A stretch of DNA of 64,000 nucleotides from Cristatella mucedo. Lineage: Eukaryota > Bryozoa > Phylactolaemata > Cristatellidae. The stretch is from assembly GCA_009760855.2 (NCBI GenBank), contig WPIO01000054.1, positions 178,501 through 242,500 of the forward strand, written 5' to 3'. The number at the start of each line of letters is the position of its first letter. Positions within the stretch are counted from its first letter, which is position 1. Under the pieces are notes generated by a model. It did no database searches, was not told where the DNA came from, and saw only the letters and a list, made by a program, of their open reading frames with translations. This document shows, in pieces, positions 22,568 to 32,645 of this stretch. Both the position numbers and the translations under genes were made by a program.

Positions 22568-24175
22568 GAAAACTGAAAAATCTCAATCCTGGCGCTTTAA
22601 AATCACTGCAAAAGGATTTACTATAGTCAATGGCTAACGACAACTTGCGGCGGCCCCCGTTGTGCTTAGGCCATAGGTCAGCATGGCGAAAGCGCGCAAA
22701 TATCGTACTTGGGCCGTACGTATGGCAAAAGTAAACAAGACGACACGCGATGCCTCCTGCTTACAGATAGAGCCTCTCGCTCCCATGCTGACCGGCTGAC
22801 TAGTTCCGGTAGCGGCACAGCGAATGTCATTAGTGGAGACCTTGCGCTCCCATGTGTCAAGCGGCGCTCACGCAGCGTTTAAAATCGTGCAAGCATTACA
22901 AACAGATACAAGGAATTAGCTAAAGAAAGACCGAGGAATTTCCTGCATTTTGTGCATTGTACCTCCGTCCGTCGCTCCGAAAAGCCACAGAGACTCACGC
23001 GAGGCGACGAGGCGAAAAGATACAGACCCACAGAGACTACGCGGGCGTTACGCGGGAAAGTTTTGCACAGCGCACTCACAGCCTGAGCGGCTTTTGCTAC
23101 GCATTCGGTAGCCAGCAGACTTCGTTTCGCGATTGTGTGTTATGTCTCTCGCGGCAGGTGACTACTTCCGTCGCACACGTTGGAAGTTTAAAGCGACACA
23201 CGCTTAGCGCAATGATTCATGAGTGAGGTCGATAGCCTTCCGGGTGGGGAATCGACGCTGGTTGGTGAGAAATGGAGTGCTGCGGAGGCGGATACTTTCA
23301 CGATAGACAAGACGAGGCGTTAAATTTTGCCCACTCTGCTAGCTTCTTACTGCACAGGCAAAATAGAATGAAATTTTGTATTGAAAAACTCTGCTTTTTT
23401 GCGTGGATATAGCTTTGGCTCAAAAGCAGAATATTAATGGCTGAGAATGGTGACGTGCATCTCGATTTATGCATATCGACCCTTTGAATTCATAAATTTT
23501 CGCGCGCTACTAGCACGATGGACAGCGTTGCTGAGCGTCCTGAATTTAACGTTCTATCTATCTTTCTATCCTGGCGGCCATAAGGTGTACTCTGGTTGTG
23601 GAATTGTAATTTGAACTCGGAGCAATCTGGTTCGAGGCTGCTCTGCTAAACTTTTGGCGAGCGAAAAAAACATGGCTGATCTGATCTTGAGCGAGCTCGT
23701 GAGCATAGCAGCCATGGAGCTTGTGCAAAATGCAAAGCCACGCCGCTCCATCAATCCCGATGAAAATTAGAAAGCAAGGACGCTCCGCTCAGATAGTGTC
23801 GGACACGTTAGGAATTTGCAAGAAGCGTCTCGTGGCGTTACGTAACTTTTTTTATGAAATAGCGACGGCGTCAAACGACGAGATTACTAGGAGCAGAGCA
23901 GCAGACCTGTAATAGCCCACGCGGCGACGACCGGCAATGACGTAGTATAGCGGCAAATATATTCACGTATATATTTGCGTATATATTTACGCCATACTTA
24001 CGTATACGCGGTCGTATATACTGGTGCGGGCAATCGGTGAAGCTCTGTCCCGTAAAATCGGAGATCTCTCGGAAAAACTGCTGCCTGGAGAGGAGCTCTG
24101 GGTCACGCATCGTAGATAGAATGCAACTGGCAGCGTAACTTACCCTGCGCCGGTAAGTATTCCCTAGGCCGAGCA
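22568..24175. other. No gene recognised
   Basis: Apart from a LINE-B remnant near 23050-23135, no assignable feature was found. Confidence 0.3.
23050..23135 (-). mobile_element. LINE-B 3' end remnant
   Basis: CGCACTCACAGCCTGAGCGG, then CGCATTCGGTAGCCAGCAGA and CTTCGTTTCGCG match the complement of the LINE-B 3' end at 31680-31745. Confidence 0.6.
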
Positions 24176-24318
24176 GGTCGAGACCCAGCGGTCGAGGTGC
24201 TCGCTCTGATCAAGGTCAAAGGTCGATGTCGTGGGCTCAAGCCACATGGCGCACACGTGCGGCGCCTGAACAAAGATCGAGTTCTCTTAGGGCGCTCTGC
24301 AAATGAACTATATATTAA
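24176..24318 (+). mobile_element. SINE-1 copy
   Basis: CAGCGGTCGAGGTGCTCGCT, then GTCGTGGGCTCAAGCC, then CGGCGCCTGAACAAAGAT and TTCTCTTAGGGCGCTCTGCA follow the SINE-1 order. Confidence 0.7.
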
Positions 24319-24665
24319 GCCTTGACAGACAGACCTGAGCCTTGGTGGCGATTTTCTTACGGCGCCGCCGCTAGCAGCGCTCCGCGGCGCTTTTCCGACG
24401 GCATTTCGCTGCACGTGACGAAGCTCGTCGCGTACAGCCGCGAGGGCCAGCGTTCGCTATGCGGGTTGCGCTTGGCGCGATAAAACGTGGCAGCAGAGCG
24501 CGGCCGTGCTGCCACGGGGCGTGGATTGGCGAGTCGACTCGCTGTCTCGTTGTCTCGAGCACCTCGCGTCGGCCTTGGTTAAAGCTGATTCGGGATTGCG
24601 CCGGTCGTCGTCTTCGCCGTCTGCAGCAATCTCTACGGAAGCCCGAGGGAAGCTCCCGGTATCTG

Positions 24666-24738
24666 ACTCACCGGGTCGCCGGGTCGCCGGCCGGGTCGCC
24701 GTGTCGCCGGGTCACCGGGTCACCGGGTGGCCGGTTGA
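24666..24738. repeat. CCGGGTCGC/CCGGGTCAC minisatellite
   Basis: About eight 8-9-bp GC-rich units based on CCGGGTCGC. Confidence 0.85.
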
Positions 24739-24894
24739 GTCTAATTTTATGAGCGCCGGCCATGCGGTCCCTTGCTCGCTCGCACCTGTCCGACCTCCTC
24801 CTCCACGCCCGCGCGCTCAGCCTCTATTCGTACAGCCGTGGCAGTGTCACTAGAATGAAATATATAAATATATATATATATATATCACTAAAAT

Positions 24895-25045
24895 GAAATA
24901 TATTCATTTTGTTTGTTTTTCAAGCATGATTTTTCTTGCCATTCAATTGCATTTCCCTTTGCAGCAAATGTAAAGCGCCTAGAAAGAGATTAAGTTCTCT
25001 GAGAGCGCTTTATCAAGTACATTATTATTTTTATTATATTTTTAT
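24895..25045 (+). mobile_element. L2-A 3' tail
   Basis: TTTTTCAAGCATGATTTTTC, CATTCAATTGCATTTCCC, TGTAAAGCGCCTAGAAAGAG and GCGCTTTATCAAGTACATTA followed by TTATT match the terminal 150 bases of the longer L2-A copies. Confidence 0.85.
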
Positions 25046-25337
25046 AATCGGCTGCTGCAGAGCCTACGGCTCGGCTCGCGCGCTTGCACCGAAAGTCGGG
25101 AGCTCGCGTCCAACTGGCGTCACGTTGACCTGCACCTTGACTATGTACCGATTAAGTCTTGGTTACAGATAGCTCTTTATTCCGATAAGCTTTATTAGTT
25201 TTATTTATATTTATCTATTACATCTATTTAGTTTTATATATCAATCCCGATGAAAATTAGAAAGCTTTATCAGTTTTATTCCGACCGAATTTATTCCGAT
25301 CAGCTTTCTCGGTGAACTGGTCTTTTTTTCTTCCAGA

Positions 25338-26163
25338 GTGGAGTTGTACACTTTAACGTAGACGATTTAGTGCACGTGAGAAGCCAGAGGTCACACTAGC
25401 TAGTGACCTAGAATGTCTTCTTGTTTGAAGTAATTTAATAAATCTATTTACGTCCGTGGAGTTGTACACTTTAACGTAGACGATTTAGTGCACGTGAGAA
25501 GCCAGAGGTCACACTAGCTAGTGACCTAGAATGTCTTCTTGTTTGAAGTAATTTAATAAATCTATTTACGTCCGTGGAGTTGTACACTTTAACGTAGACG
25601 ATTTAGTGCACGTGAGAAGCCAGAGGTCACACTAGCTAGTGACCTAGAATGATTTCTTGTTTGAAGTAATTTAATAAATCTATTTACGTCCGTGGAGTTG
25701 TACACTTTAACGTAGACGATTTAGTGCACGTGAGAAGCCAGAGGTCACACTAGCTAGTGACCTAGAATGTCTTCTTGTTTGAAGTAATTTAATAAATCTA
25801 TTTACGTCCGTGGAGTTGTACACTTTAGCGTAGACGATTTAGTGCACGCGAGAAGCCAGAGGTCACACTAGCTAGTGACCTAGAATGTCTTCTTGTTTGA
25901 AGTAATTTAATAAATCTATTTACGTCCGTGGAGTTGTACACTTTAACGTAGACGATTTAGTGCACGCGAGAAGCCAGAGGTCACACTAGCTAGTGACCTA
26001 GAATGTCTTCTTGTTTGAAGTAATTTAATAAATCTATTTACGTCCGTGGAGTTGTACACTTTAACGTAGACGATTTAGTGCACGTGAGAAGCCAGAGGTC
26101 ACACTAGCTAGTGACCTAGAATGATTTCTTGTTTGAAGTAATGTAATAAATATATTCACGTAT
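25338..26163 (+). repeat. 118-bp satellite, seven copies
   Basis: The unit start GTGGAGTTGTACACTTTA recurs at 25338, 25456, 25574, 25692, 25810, 25928 and 26046, a constant period of 118. Units differ by single bases only (for example GTGAGAAG/GCGAGAAG). Each contains GGTCACACTAGCTAGTGACC, whose core CACTAGCTAGTG is a perfect palindrome. Confidence 0.95.
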
Positions 26164-26194
26164 GTAACCCTACAAGGGCACACAGACTAAGTGT

Positions 26195-26400
26195 GCATTA
26201 CTCAAGAGAGTTTTCTATAGCGTGCTCAAAGTCTAAGCGGCTTTCGGTGAGCATGTGGCCGCCAGCAGACTTCATCTCACGCAACTAAGTTAAAGTGAAC
26301 AACACAGCTTTCATAAGGGCACTCCAGGAAGTGAGTAGCTTAAAAAGAGCAGCTCAGGACGGCTGGAAAGAATGCGCCACAGTCACAGGCAGAACGAGAG
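26195..26400 (-). mobile_element. LINE-B 3' end fragment
   Basis: GAGAGTTTTCTATAGCGTGC, TCTAAGCGGCTTTCGG and GACTTCATCTCACGCAAC are the complement of the LINE-B 3' end near 31680-31760. It lies head-to-head with the LINE-B copy that starts downstream. Confidence 0.7.
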
Positions 26401-26607
26401 TAGATTTCGTTGCTTAAGAATTTTCAAAGAGAGTTCCGCAGTCTGGGACTCACAGAGCAAAATGTTTCGTCACAATGGTCTTTAAACGATGAATTCCTCC
26501 CCGCGCTAAAGAGCGGTCTCGGCCGACTCCTAGCGTGGTGTGGATCTTTACTTGATTTCTCCGTAATACCTTCGGGTATTCCGCTGCTATCTTTGCTGTG
26601 ACTATTT

Positions 26608-27557
26608 ATGAGCTGTCCTCGGATATGCTACACAAAACAGGACCTGCTTAGCATAAGATGCGATGTCGCCATTAGTCGATACCTACCGGCGGGCCTTCTC
26701 CGGCGGGTCAGTGAGAACCTTCCTGCATCCTGCGTTCGCCCTATCAACAGCTCAGCTATCAAACCTACGACTCGTAAGTTTAAAGCGCTAAATAGTACTT
26801 ATTGCGGTAGTAGCCCACCCGCCGTAGCCCAGCACGTTGTGAAACGTCGTCCGACGGCCGTTACCAAGGTCCAATTCAAATTCGAAGAGCCAGCGTCCGC
26901 CGGGCCGGACGCAAACAGTAGAGAATACGAGCCACTTCATCGCCGTCGCCCAGTTGTTGGACAGCCTCTTAAATTCCGCCTACTAAATGTCCGCTCGCTA
27001 AAAACCAAGGGGTTACTTATCCGCGATCATGTGGTCCACGAGAAGCTAGATGCATTTCTGCTTACCGAAACTTGGATGACGCCTTGTTCCAGTAGCTGTA
27101 TTTCCGAGACCACCCCACCCGGGTTCTCATTCTATGAGTCCATGCGTTCTGACAAGGTTGGTGGCGGGGTTGCAATTGTTGTTCACGAATCTTTTGGCTA
27201 TAAAATGTGCAGTTTCTCGCATGGGTCATCGTTTGAATCGGTTGCTATCAGGTCTTCATCAAAGACAATGCCTCTCACCCTTGCGATATACCGGCCTCCT
27301 TCTGGCTGTCTAAACTTGTTTATAGAGGAGTTTTCAGAGTTCCTCGCTAAAATAACTGTGTGTGACAGGCCGTTACTGATTGTAGGAGACTTCAATATTC
27401 ACGTTGACAACCCTAGGAAGAGCCAGGTCCGCTCATTTCTTGACTGTCTGGAGAATTTTGGTTTGGCCCAACACGTTAATTATAGCACCCACGTCGGTGG
27501 CCACATTATAGATCTCGTGATCGCTAAGCATGTCCTCCCCACTGACTTTGTGGTGTG
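26608..27557 (+). CDS. LINE-B ORF, APE endonuclease part, interrupted
   Basis: This encodes the N-terminal part of a non-LTR retrotransposon polyprotein, which nicks target DNA. After about 125 residues without motifs come the APE-type endonuclease signatures in order: LNVRSLKTKG, LLTETWM, GGVAIVVHES, IYRPPS, VGDFNIH and DLVIAKH. ATG at 26608 is the first start in frame. The frame runs straight into an LTR element at 27558 and is continued at 29395. Without the insertion the two parts are in the same frame. The product belongs to the L2/CR1 superfamily, and further copies of its 3' end are scattered through the window. It is inactive here because of the insertion and downstream stops. Confidence 0.85.
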
Positions 27558-27854
27558 TGTAGTCTAAATTGTCGTCGCGAGCGGCACAGAACGCGAGCCG
27601 ACGAGGAACACCACCAGTTTATTTTCCTCCACACACTCAGCCCGCGGAAGCGCTACTCCCCGCCCGCAGACGTTCGCCAGCTTCCGTCGTCTGCGGTACC
27701 GGAACGCTGCGCTCTCATTCGTTGGCGCCGTTGCCAACGCCTAGCTGCGCTCCGATTGGCTAGTCGGTGGCCAGGAGGGCCACCCAGCCTAGTACTGGCA
27801 GATTACAACATTTAAGTGCTGTCACGGACTGCGGTATACGTAAACAAAACCACA
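27558..27854 (-). repeat. LTR, 3' copy relative to the element
   Basis: About 297 bp, starting TGTAGTCT and ending CCACA in plus orientation (TG..CA ends). It is repeated directly at 29096-29389 with about 95% identity by eye. The flanking GTGTG (27553-27557 and 29390-29394) is the 5-bp target duplication. Confidence 0.9.
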
Positions 27855-27914
27855 TGCCCGCCTGATCTGGAGATCAATCTACGGCGCATTCTCCACTTTT
27901 TGGCAACAAGGAGG

Positions 27915-28190
27915 CTAAACAGTAAACACGTAGTCCTCATAGCGTGCCGGTGGTCTCAGGCCATATCTTGGCCGTAGCTGTCTGCTGGGCTCGTTGGCTC
28001 TGGCCGTATCACCAGGGCCGGCATCGGAGTGTTCGTCAAGGAGTTCGTTGGCGTTCGGTACTGGTCTAATGTCTGCTAAAAGGCGGCGGATTCCATCAAT
28101 TTCAATGCCAACTCCTTCCGCCGGGGCAATAACTGTCCCCTTAATTATGAGCCTAAGTAACGGCTGCTCGGAGGAGGCGGGCGACCGCAC
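27915..28190 (-). pseudogene. Residual integrase C-terminal-like frame
   Basis: The minus-strand frame ends with RPRYGLRPPARYEDYV, a basic, proline-rich motif typical of the C-terminal end of Gypsy polyproteins. The catalytic core is absent. It overlaps the end of the gag frame in another phase, consistent with an internal deletion that removed most of pol. Confidence 0.45.
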
Positions 28191-29029
28191 GGCCTGTGGA
28201 AACGAGCCGGCTGCGTTTGACAGCTGCGTTCATGCGTCGTGGGGCCACATATTTCTCCACCGCTGGTGTCTCGTCGGGAGGCACAACCTCGAAGCTCAAT
28301 GGTGCATCCCACACCACCACCACTTCGCACACCACCACCACTTCGCAAGCCACCGCCGCGTATCCCGGGCGCCGCCGCCGCGTATCCCGGCGCCGCCGCC
28401 GCCACGTCTCCGGGCGCCGCCGCCGCCGCGTCTTCGGGCGCCGCCGCTGGCGCCTCGGCTCCTACCTGTGCTGCGTCACAACCCACTTGCATCGCCGATG
28501 AGTCTCCGACCTGCTCCGCATCTCCGACTTGTACCGAGTCATAACCCACCGGTTCGTCGCATGCCAGCGTCACCTCCACGGCTTCCGCTACCTCGCAGGC
28601 CGTTGCCTTGTTGCACACCACGTGCGCCTGGCAAACCGTTACAGCCTGGATAGCTGTCACCGCGTTCCACACGGTGGCATCCTGGTACACCGTTGTCGCC
28701 CGGCACACCATCGGCGATTGCTGATATTGCTTCCGGTCCCTTTTGTCGCCCCCCTCTTTCCGGCAAGCATTTGCTAACTCAGCGCTCAGCAGTCGCGCTT
28801 TACCTACAGGGCTAGCCAGCGCTGTTACCAGAGCCTCGCGAAGCAGACGGTAGTCATCCTTGATTGCCTTCGGCATGTACGAGTACACATAGAAGGCGCT
28901 TCCTTCCAAGAAGAGAGGCAGATATTTGTGCCAGATTGTCGGATTGACACCGTACAGCTTGAGCCGCCGCTCCGAGTCAAGCAGCCAAGTTGCGAAGTCA
29001 TCACCGACTTGAAAATGTTCAAGCAACAT
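28145..29029 (-). CDS. Gag-like protein of the LTR element
   Basis: ATG at 29029 begins a frame of about 294 residues. The first 85 look like a capsid-type gag domain of Ty3/Gypsy elements, with FQVGDDFATWLLDSERRLKL, then LPLFLEGSAFYVY and DDYRLLREAL. This region would build the particle that packages element RNA. After it, the frame turns into low-complexity Val/Ala/Gly-rich sequence with GCCGCC-type repeats and has no zinc knuckle that I can see, so the C-terminal half may be a deletion junction or an out-of-frame repeat. The element has no pol of its own, so it could only move using another element's enzymes. The family call comes from the motif pattern alone. Confidence 0.6.
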   Translation of the reverse strand: MLLEHFQVGDDFATWLLDSERRLKLYGVNPTIWHKYLPLFLEGSAFYVYSYMPKAIKDDYRLLREALVTALASPVGKARLLSAELANACRKEGGDKRDRKQYQQSPMVCRATTVYQDATVWNAVTAIQAVTVCQAHVVCNKATACEVAEAVEVTLACDEPVGYDSVQVGDAEQVGDSSAMQVGCDAAQVGAEAPAAAPEDAAAAAPGDVAAAAPGYAAAAPGIRGGGLRSGGGVRSGGGVGCTIELRGCASRRDTSGGEICGPTTHERSCQTQPARFHRPCGRPPPPSSRYLGS

Positions 29030-29095
29030 TGCTGCAGGCCACCGCCACCCTACCACTCGCAGTCTAGGCCCAGGCCAATTACCGCCGAAGTAGCT

Positions 29096-29389
29096 TGTAG
29101 TCTGAATTATCGTCGCGAGCGGCACAGCACGCTAGCCGACGGGGAACACCACCAGTTTATTTCCTCTACACACTCAGCCGGCGGAAGCGCTACTCCGGCC
29201 GCAGACGTTCGCCAGCTCCTCTCGTCTGCGGTACCGGAACGCTGCGCTCTCTTTCGTTGGCGCCGTTGCCAACGCCTAGCGGCGCTCCGATTGGCTAGCC
29301 GGTGGCCAGGAGGGCCACCCAGCCTAGTACTGGCAGATAACAACATTTAGGTGCTGTCACGGACTGCGGTATACATAAAAAAAACCACA
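29096..29389 (-). repeat. LTR, 5' copy relative to the element
   Basis: About 294 bp, the partner of 27558-27854. The small differences between the LTRs show that the insertion is not brand new but is far younger than the broken LINE copies around it. Confidence 0.9.
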
Positions 29390-29394
29390 GTGTG

Positions 29395-31110
29395 CCCACT
29401 GACCCTCTCAGATCATTGTTCGGTCTCGTTTACTGCTCCTGCTACCTCGTACGTACAGAGCAATGTCGAATTTGCCAAACAACGTAACTTACAAAGCATT
29501 GACATGGACAAGTTTTTGAAATCTGTTTGCGATGCAGGCCTTCTTGATCTGCATTCAGACTCGACCGGCAGCCTCGATACCCTCATTGATGCGATGAACA
29601 TGACACTCAGGAGTGCTCTTGACAAGCATGCTCCCGTTCGCTCTATCCGTGTTCAAAGTCGTCGAGAGTGCTTTCAATTTACAAAAAAACTCCTTAAGAT
29701 GCGCCGTGTTAAGCGCTGGCTAGAACGTCGTTTCAAGAAATCGGGGTCTGAGGCAGACCTAGTCAATTTTAAAGACTTCCTTCGAGTTTACACCCGAAAG
29801 CTTAAAAAAGCCAGGGCTTCTTTTTTCATTAGAAAGGTGAACTCCTGCCAGTCGGACACTAAACAGATTTATAAGACAGTAAACCATTTACTGGCCAATG
29901 CTGTGAGGTCTGACTCTCCAGATATTAAGGGCTCAGCCGAAAAGTTTTCAGCCTTCTTTACTGAAAAAATTGTGCACATTCGTGCCTCCATTAAGCCCCC
30001 TCCGACCAAAGCAATTGCCGTTCCTCAACCTGTGACCTTTCTTAAAAGGTTCTCCGAGGTTTCTGCCTGTGATGTGGCTGCCTTAATAAGGTCTAGCAAA
30101 AAGAGCTCGTCTCCTGAAGACCCTATACCATCATCTCTGTGGTCTTCACTGGCAGACCAGCTTAGCCCTGCCATAACCAAGATTTTTAATGCTTCTTTGG
30201 GAAAAGCGGTCGTCCCCAAGTCCTTCAAATCGGCAATCGTTAGACCTATTCTTAAAAAGCCTGGATTAGACACAGAGACCCTAGCAAACTATCGTTCAGT
30301 TTCCCTTCTTCCGTTCTTATCAAAGATTCTTGAAAAAATTGTTGCTAAGCAGCTAGTTGAACATATCGAAAATAATGGAATGTCAGAAACATTTCAATCA
30401 GGTTTCAAGAGGCAGCACTCTACTGAAACTGCTCTCCTCCGTGTTAACAATGACATTCTACGTGGCAACGACGACGGGAATGTCACTGCCCTAGCTCTGC
30501 TAGATCTCTCTGCTGCGTTTGACACCATTGATCACGAAGTTCTGCTTGAACGACTGAGAACAACGATCGGTCTGGCAGATGAAGCACTGGCGTGGTTTAA
30601 ATCATACTTGTCTGATCGTGTTCAATCCGTGTCGTGTGGGGTCATGTCTGAGACATGAGAAGGGTCACCTGTGGAGTCCCTCAAGGGTCTGTACTCGGTC
30701 CCTTGCTGTTCTCCATTTATACACATCCTCTGGGAAAAGTGATTAAGGCCCGTGGAATAGGATATCACTTCTATGCTGACGATACTCAGTTGTATTTGTC
30801 ATTTAAACCGTCGGAATCTGCTGCAGCAACTGAGAAACTGAATGCTTGCCTTGCCGATATTCGACCCTGGATGTCGGAAAACTTCCTGAAATTAAATGAC
30901 GATAAAACCGAACTGCTTCTCATAGGACACCCTAAGCGTGTGGCTGCATTAAAAGGCTTTGCTGTTCTAATAGGTAATGCTATTGTGCGACCTTCATCAC
31001 GTGCTCGTAATCTAGGTGTCGTGTTCGACAGCTGCCTCAATTTCCAAAGCTTCATTCAGAAGACTGCCTCTACAGCCAGCCATCACATCCGATCCCTATC
31101 CAAGATTTGA
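29395..31110 (+). pseudogene. LINE-B ORF, reverse transcriptase part
   Basis: This continues the frame broken at 27557. RT motifs appear in order: AIVRPILKKPGLD, NYRSVSLLPFLSKILEK, HSTETALL, LALLDLSAAFDTIDHEVLL, then [17 protein letters not shown] and the catalytic YADD at 30772-30783. A one-base shift with TGA at 30656-30658 separates the finger region from PQGSVLGP, and TGA at 31108-31110 interrupts LSKI/SCLPQ. The lesions are few, so the copy is fairly young. The enzyme would copy LINE RNA at the nicked target. It belongs to the L2/CR1 superfamily. Confidence 0.85.
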
Positions 31111-31815
31111 AGCTGTCTCCCACAGTGGCTTGTAAACAATTTAACTAGCTCTTTAGTTCTGTCTCGGCTTGATTATTGTAATTCCCTTTTGGCTGGGCTA
31201 CCAAAGAAAGCTATTATGCCACTACAGCGGACTATGAATATGGCTGCAAGGCTGGTCTTCAAGTCCTAGCGGTTTGAGCACGTGTCACCTCTGCTGAAAG
31301 AGCTAGGATGGTTGCCGGTTGAGCAAAGGATACAGAGCAAGGTTCTTACGCTGACCCACAAGGCCGGCCACGGCTTGGCTCCTTCGTACCTAGCTGAAAT
31401 GCTGCATCAGTTTCAGCCTGTTCGCGCCCTCAGGTCCTGTGTGGACAATAAATTAGCTGTCCCCTTCTTCCGCTTAAAGACAGTTGGCGACAGAAGCTTT
31501 AGCTCTGGATGTCCTAGACTGTGGAACTCGCATCTACAATTCTTACGCAACGACAACTACTCTCCAACTGCCGACTATGGCACATCTTTTTCAGCGGTCG
31601 TGAACTGCTACTTCTATGCTACTCACTACCTCCACTGCTCTCCTGACTCTGATATGCTTCCCACTTTCTCACTTTTGTTGCGTGAGACGAAGTCTGTTGG
31701 CAACCGAATGCGTACCGAAAGCCGCTTAGGCTGTGAGTGCGCTATTCTAAACTCTCCTGCGTAACACCCACATGGTCTTTATGACTTCGTGGAGTTACAG
31801 ACGGAGATACAATGG
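31111..31815 (+). pseudogene. LINE-B ORF C-terminal region and 3' end
   Basis: The same frame continues after TGA (31108) and TAG (31267-31269), with SRLDYCNSLLAGLP, GWLPVEQRIQSKVLTL, HGLAPSYLAEML, GDRSFSSGCPRLWNS and a stop after 31764. This is the usual C-terminal extension of L2/CR1-type LINEs. The 3' UTR is very short and the element ends near GAGTTACAGACGGAG. Confidence 0.8.
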
Positions 31816-31929
31816 AATAGCTCATTTATTGTCCGTTGAGAACGCGAGGACACAATGAGGCTGCAAATGGTACAGCGAGATGGGTTTAGCGCGATGCGAA
31901 GGAGCCGAGCCGTGTGGCAAGTCTTGCGG

Positions 31930-32645
31930 GCTCGATCGATGATCGATGATCGATGATCGATGATCGATCGGTAGCCATCGCAGCCTCTTCCTTCAGCGAG
32001 AGAGAGAGAGAGACGCGTGGCCGGAGGACCTCTCGGACTTCTTGACTAGCCTTGCTGCCATATTCACATCACTAGCTGTTGTGGCCCAATGGTTTTTTGC
32101 GTAGCCTAGCCAATTGTGTTTTTTTCAAGTCAACCCAATTGACAGTCTTGATAGACTTCGCTAGAGATGGGACATGACGGCTAACAGTAGAGGCAGTCTT
32201 CAAAGTATAACATTCATAATTTAGGCAGTTGTCAAAGACAATACCTGAATTTCGCTCACACGGTGAAGTGTGCGTAACAGCATCACCTATTAGAAGAGCA
32301 AAGTCTCCTACACCAGCCGCAGGCTTTGGATATCCTGTGAATACGGCTTCGGTCTTATTGTCGTTTTTTCAAAGAAAATTTGACCGACATTCAGGATAGA
32401 GGTAGAGGATAGAGCTAGCAGAAGTTCAAGGAGGAAGGCTTGCAGAAGGTTCACTGCCACACGTTCCGGCATTTAAAATGACAAACTCGGCTTATCGTCA
32501 GCATGGAAGAGATAGCTGATCCCATAAGCTCAAATCACGTCTATCATTGGCTCAAAATAAATAGAGAACGTCAACGGATTGAAGGCGAACCAGCTGTGTG
32601 GTTTCAGCGGTGTCTTTGACAATTCATTCTTTTCAATGCAGCTGC
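31930..32645 (-). pseudogene. Second LINE-B copy, decayed, opposite orientation
   Basis: On the minus strand, PLTFSIYFEPM, AYGISYLFHADDKPSLSF (catalytic YADD changed to HADD) and MNMAARLV follow LINE-B order with many stops and shifts. A GATCGAT simple repeat (31935-31972) lies between it and the plus-strand copy, so the two copies face each other tail to tail. Confidence 0.7.

Larger units (their letters stand above)
27558..29389 (-). mobile_element. Internally deleted Gypsy-like LTR retrotransposon
   Basis: Two direct LTRs flank a 1.24-kb interior whose coding strand is minus. The interior has a gag-like frame and a short C-terminal integrase-like frame, but no protease, RT, RNase H or integrase core. 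It was inserted into the LINE-B ORF in antisense with a GTGTG target duplication. I could not identify a convincing tRNA primer site next to the 5' LTR. The purine stretch AGGCGGGCA next to the 3' LTR is a weak polypurine tract. Confidence 0.85.

Noticed and set aside
25338-26163. Possible CRISPR-like direct repeat array
   Set aside because: The units are adjacent 118-bp tandem copies with no unique spacers, and the DNA is metazoan. It is a satellite.
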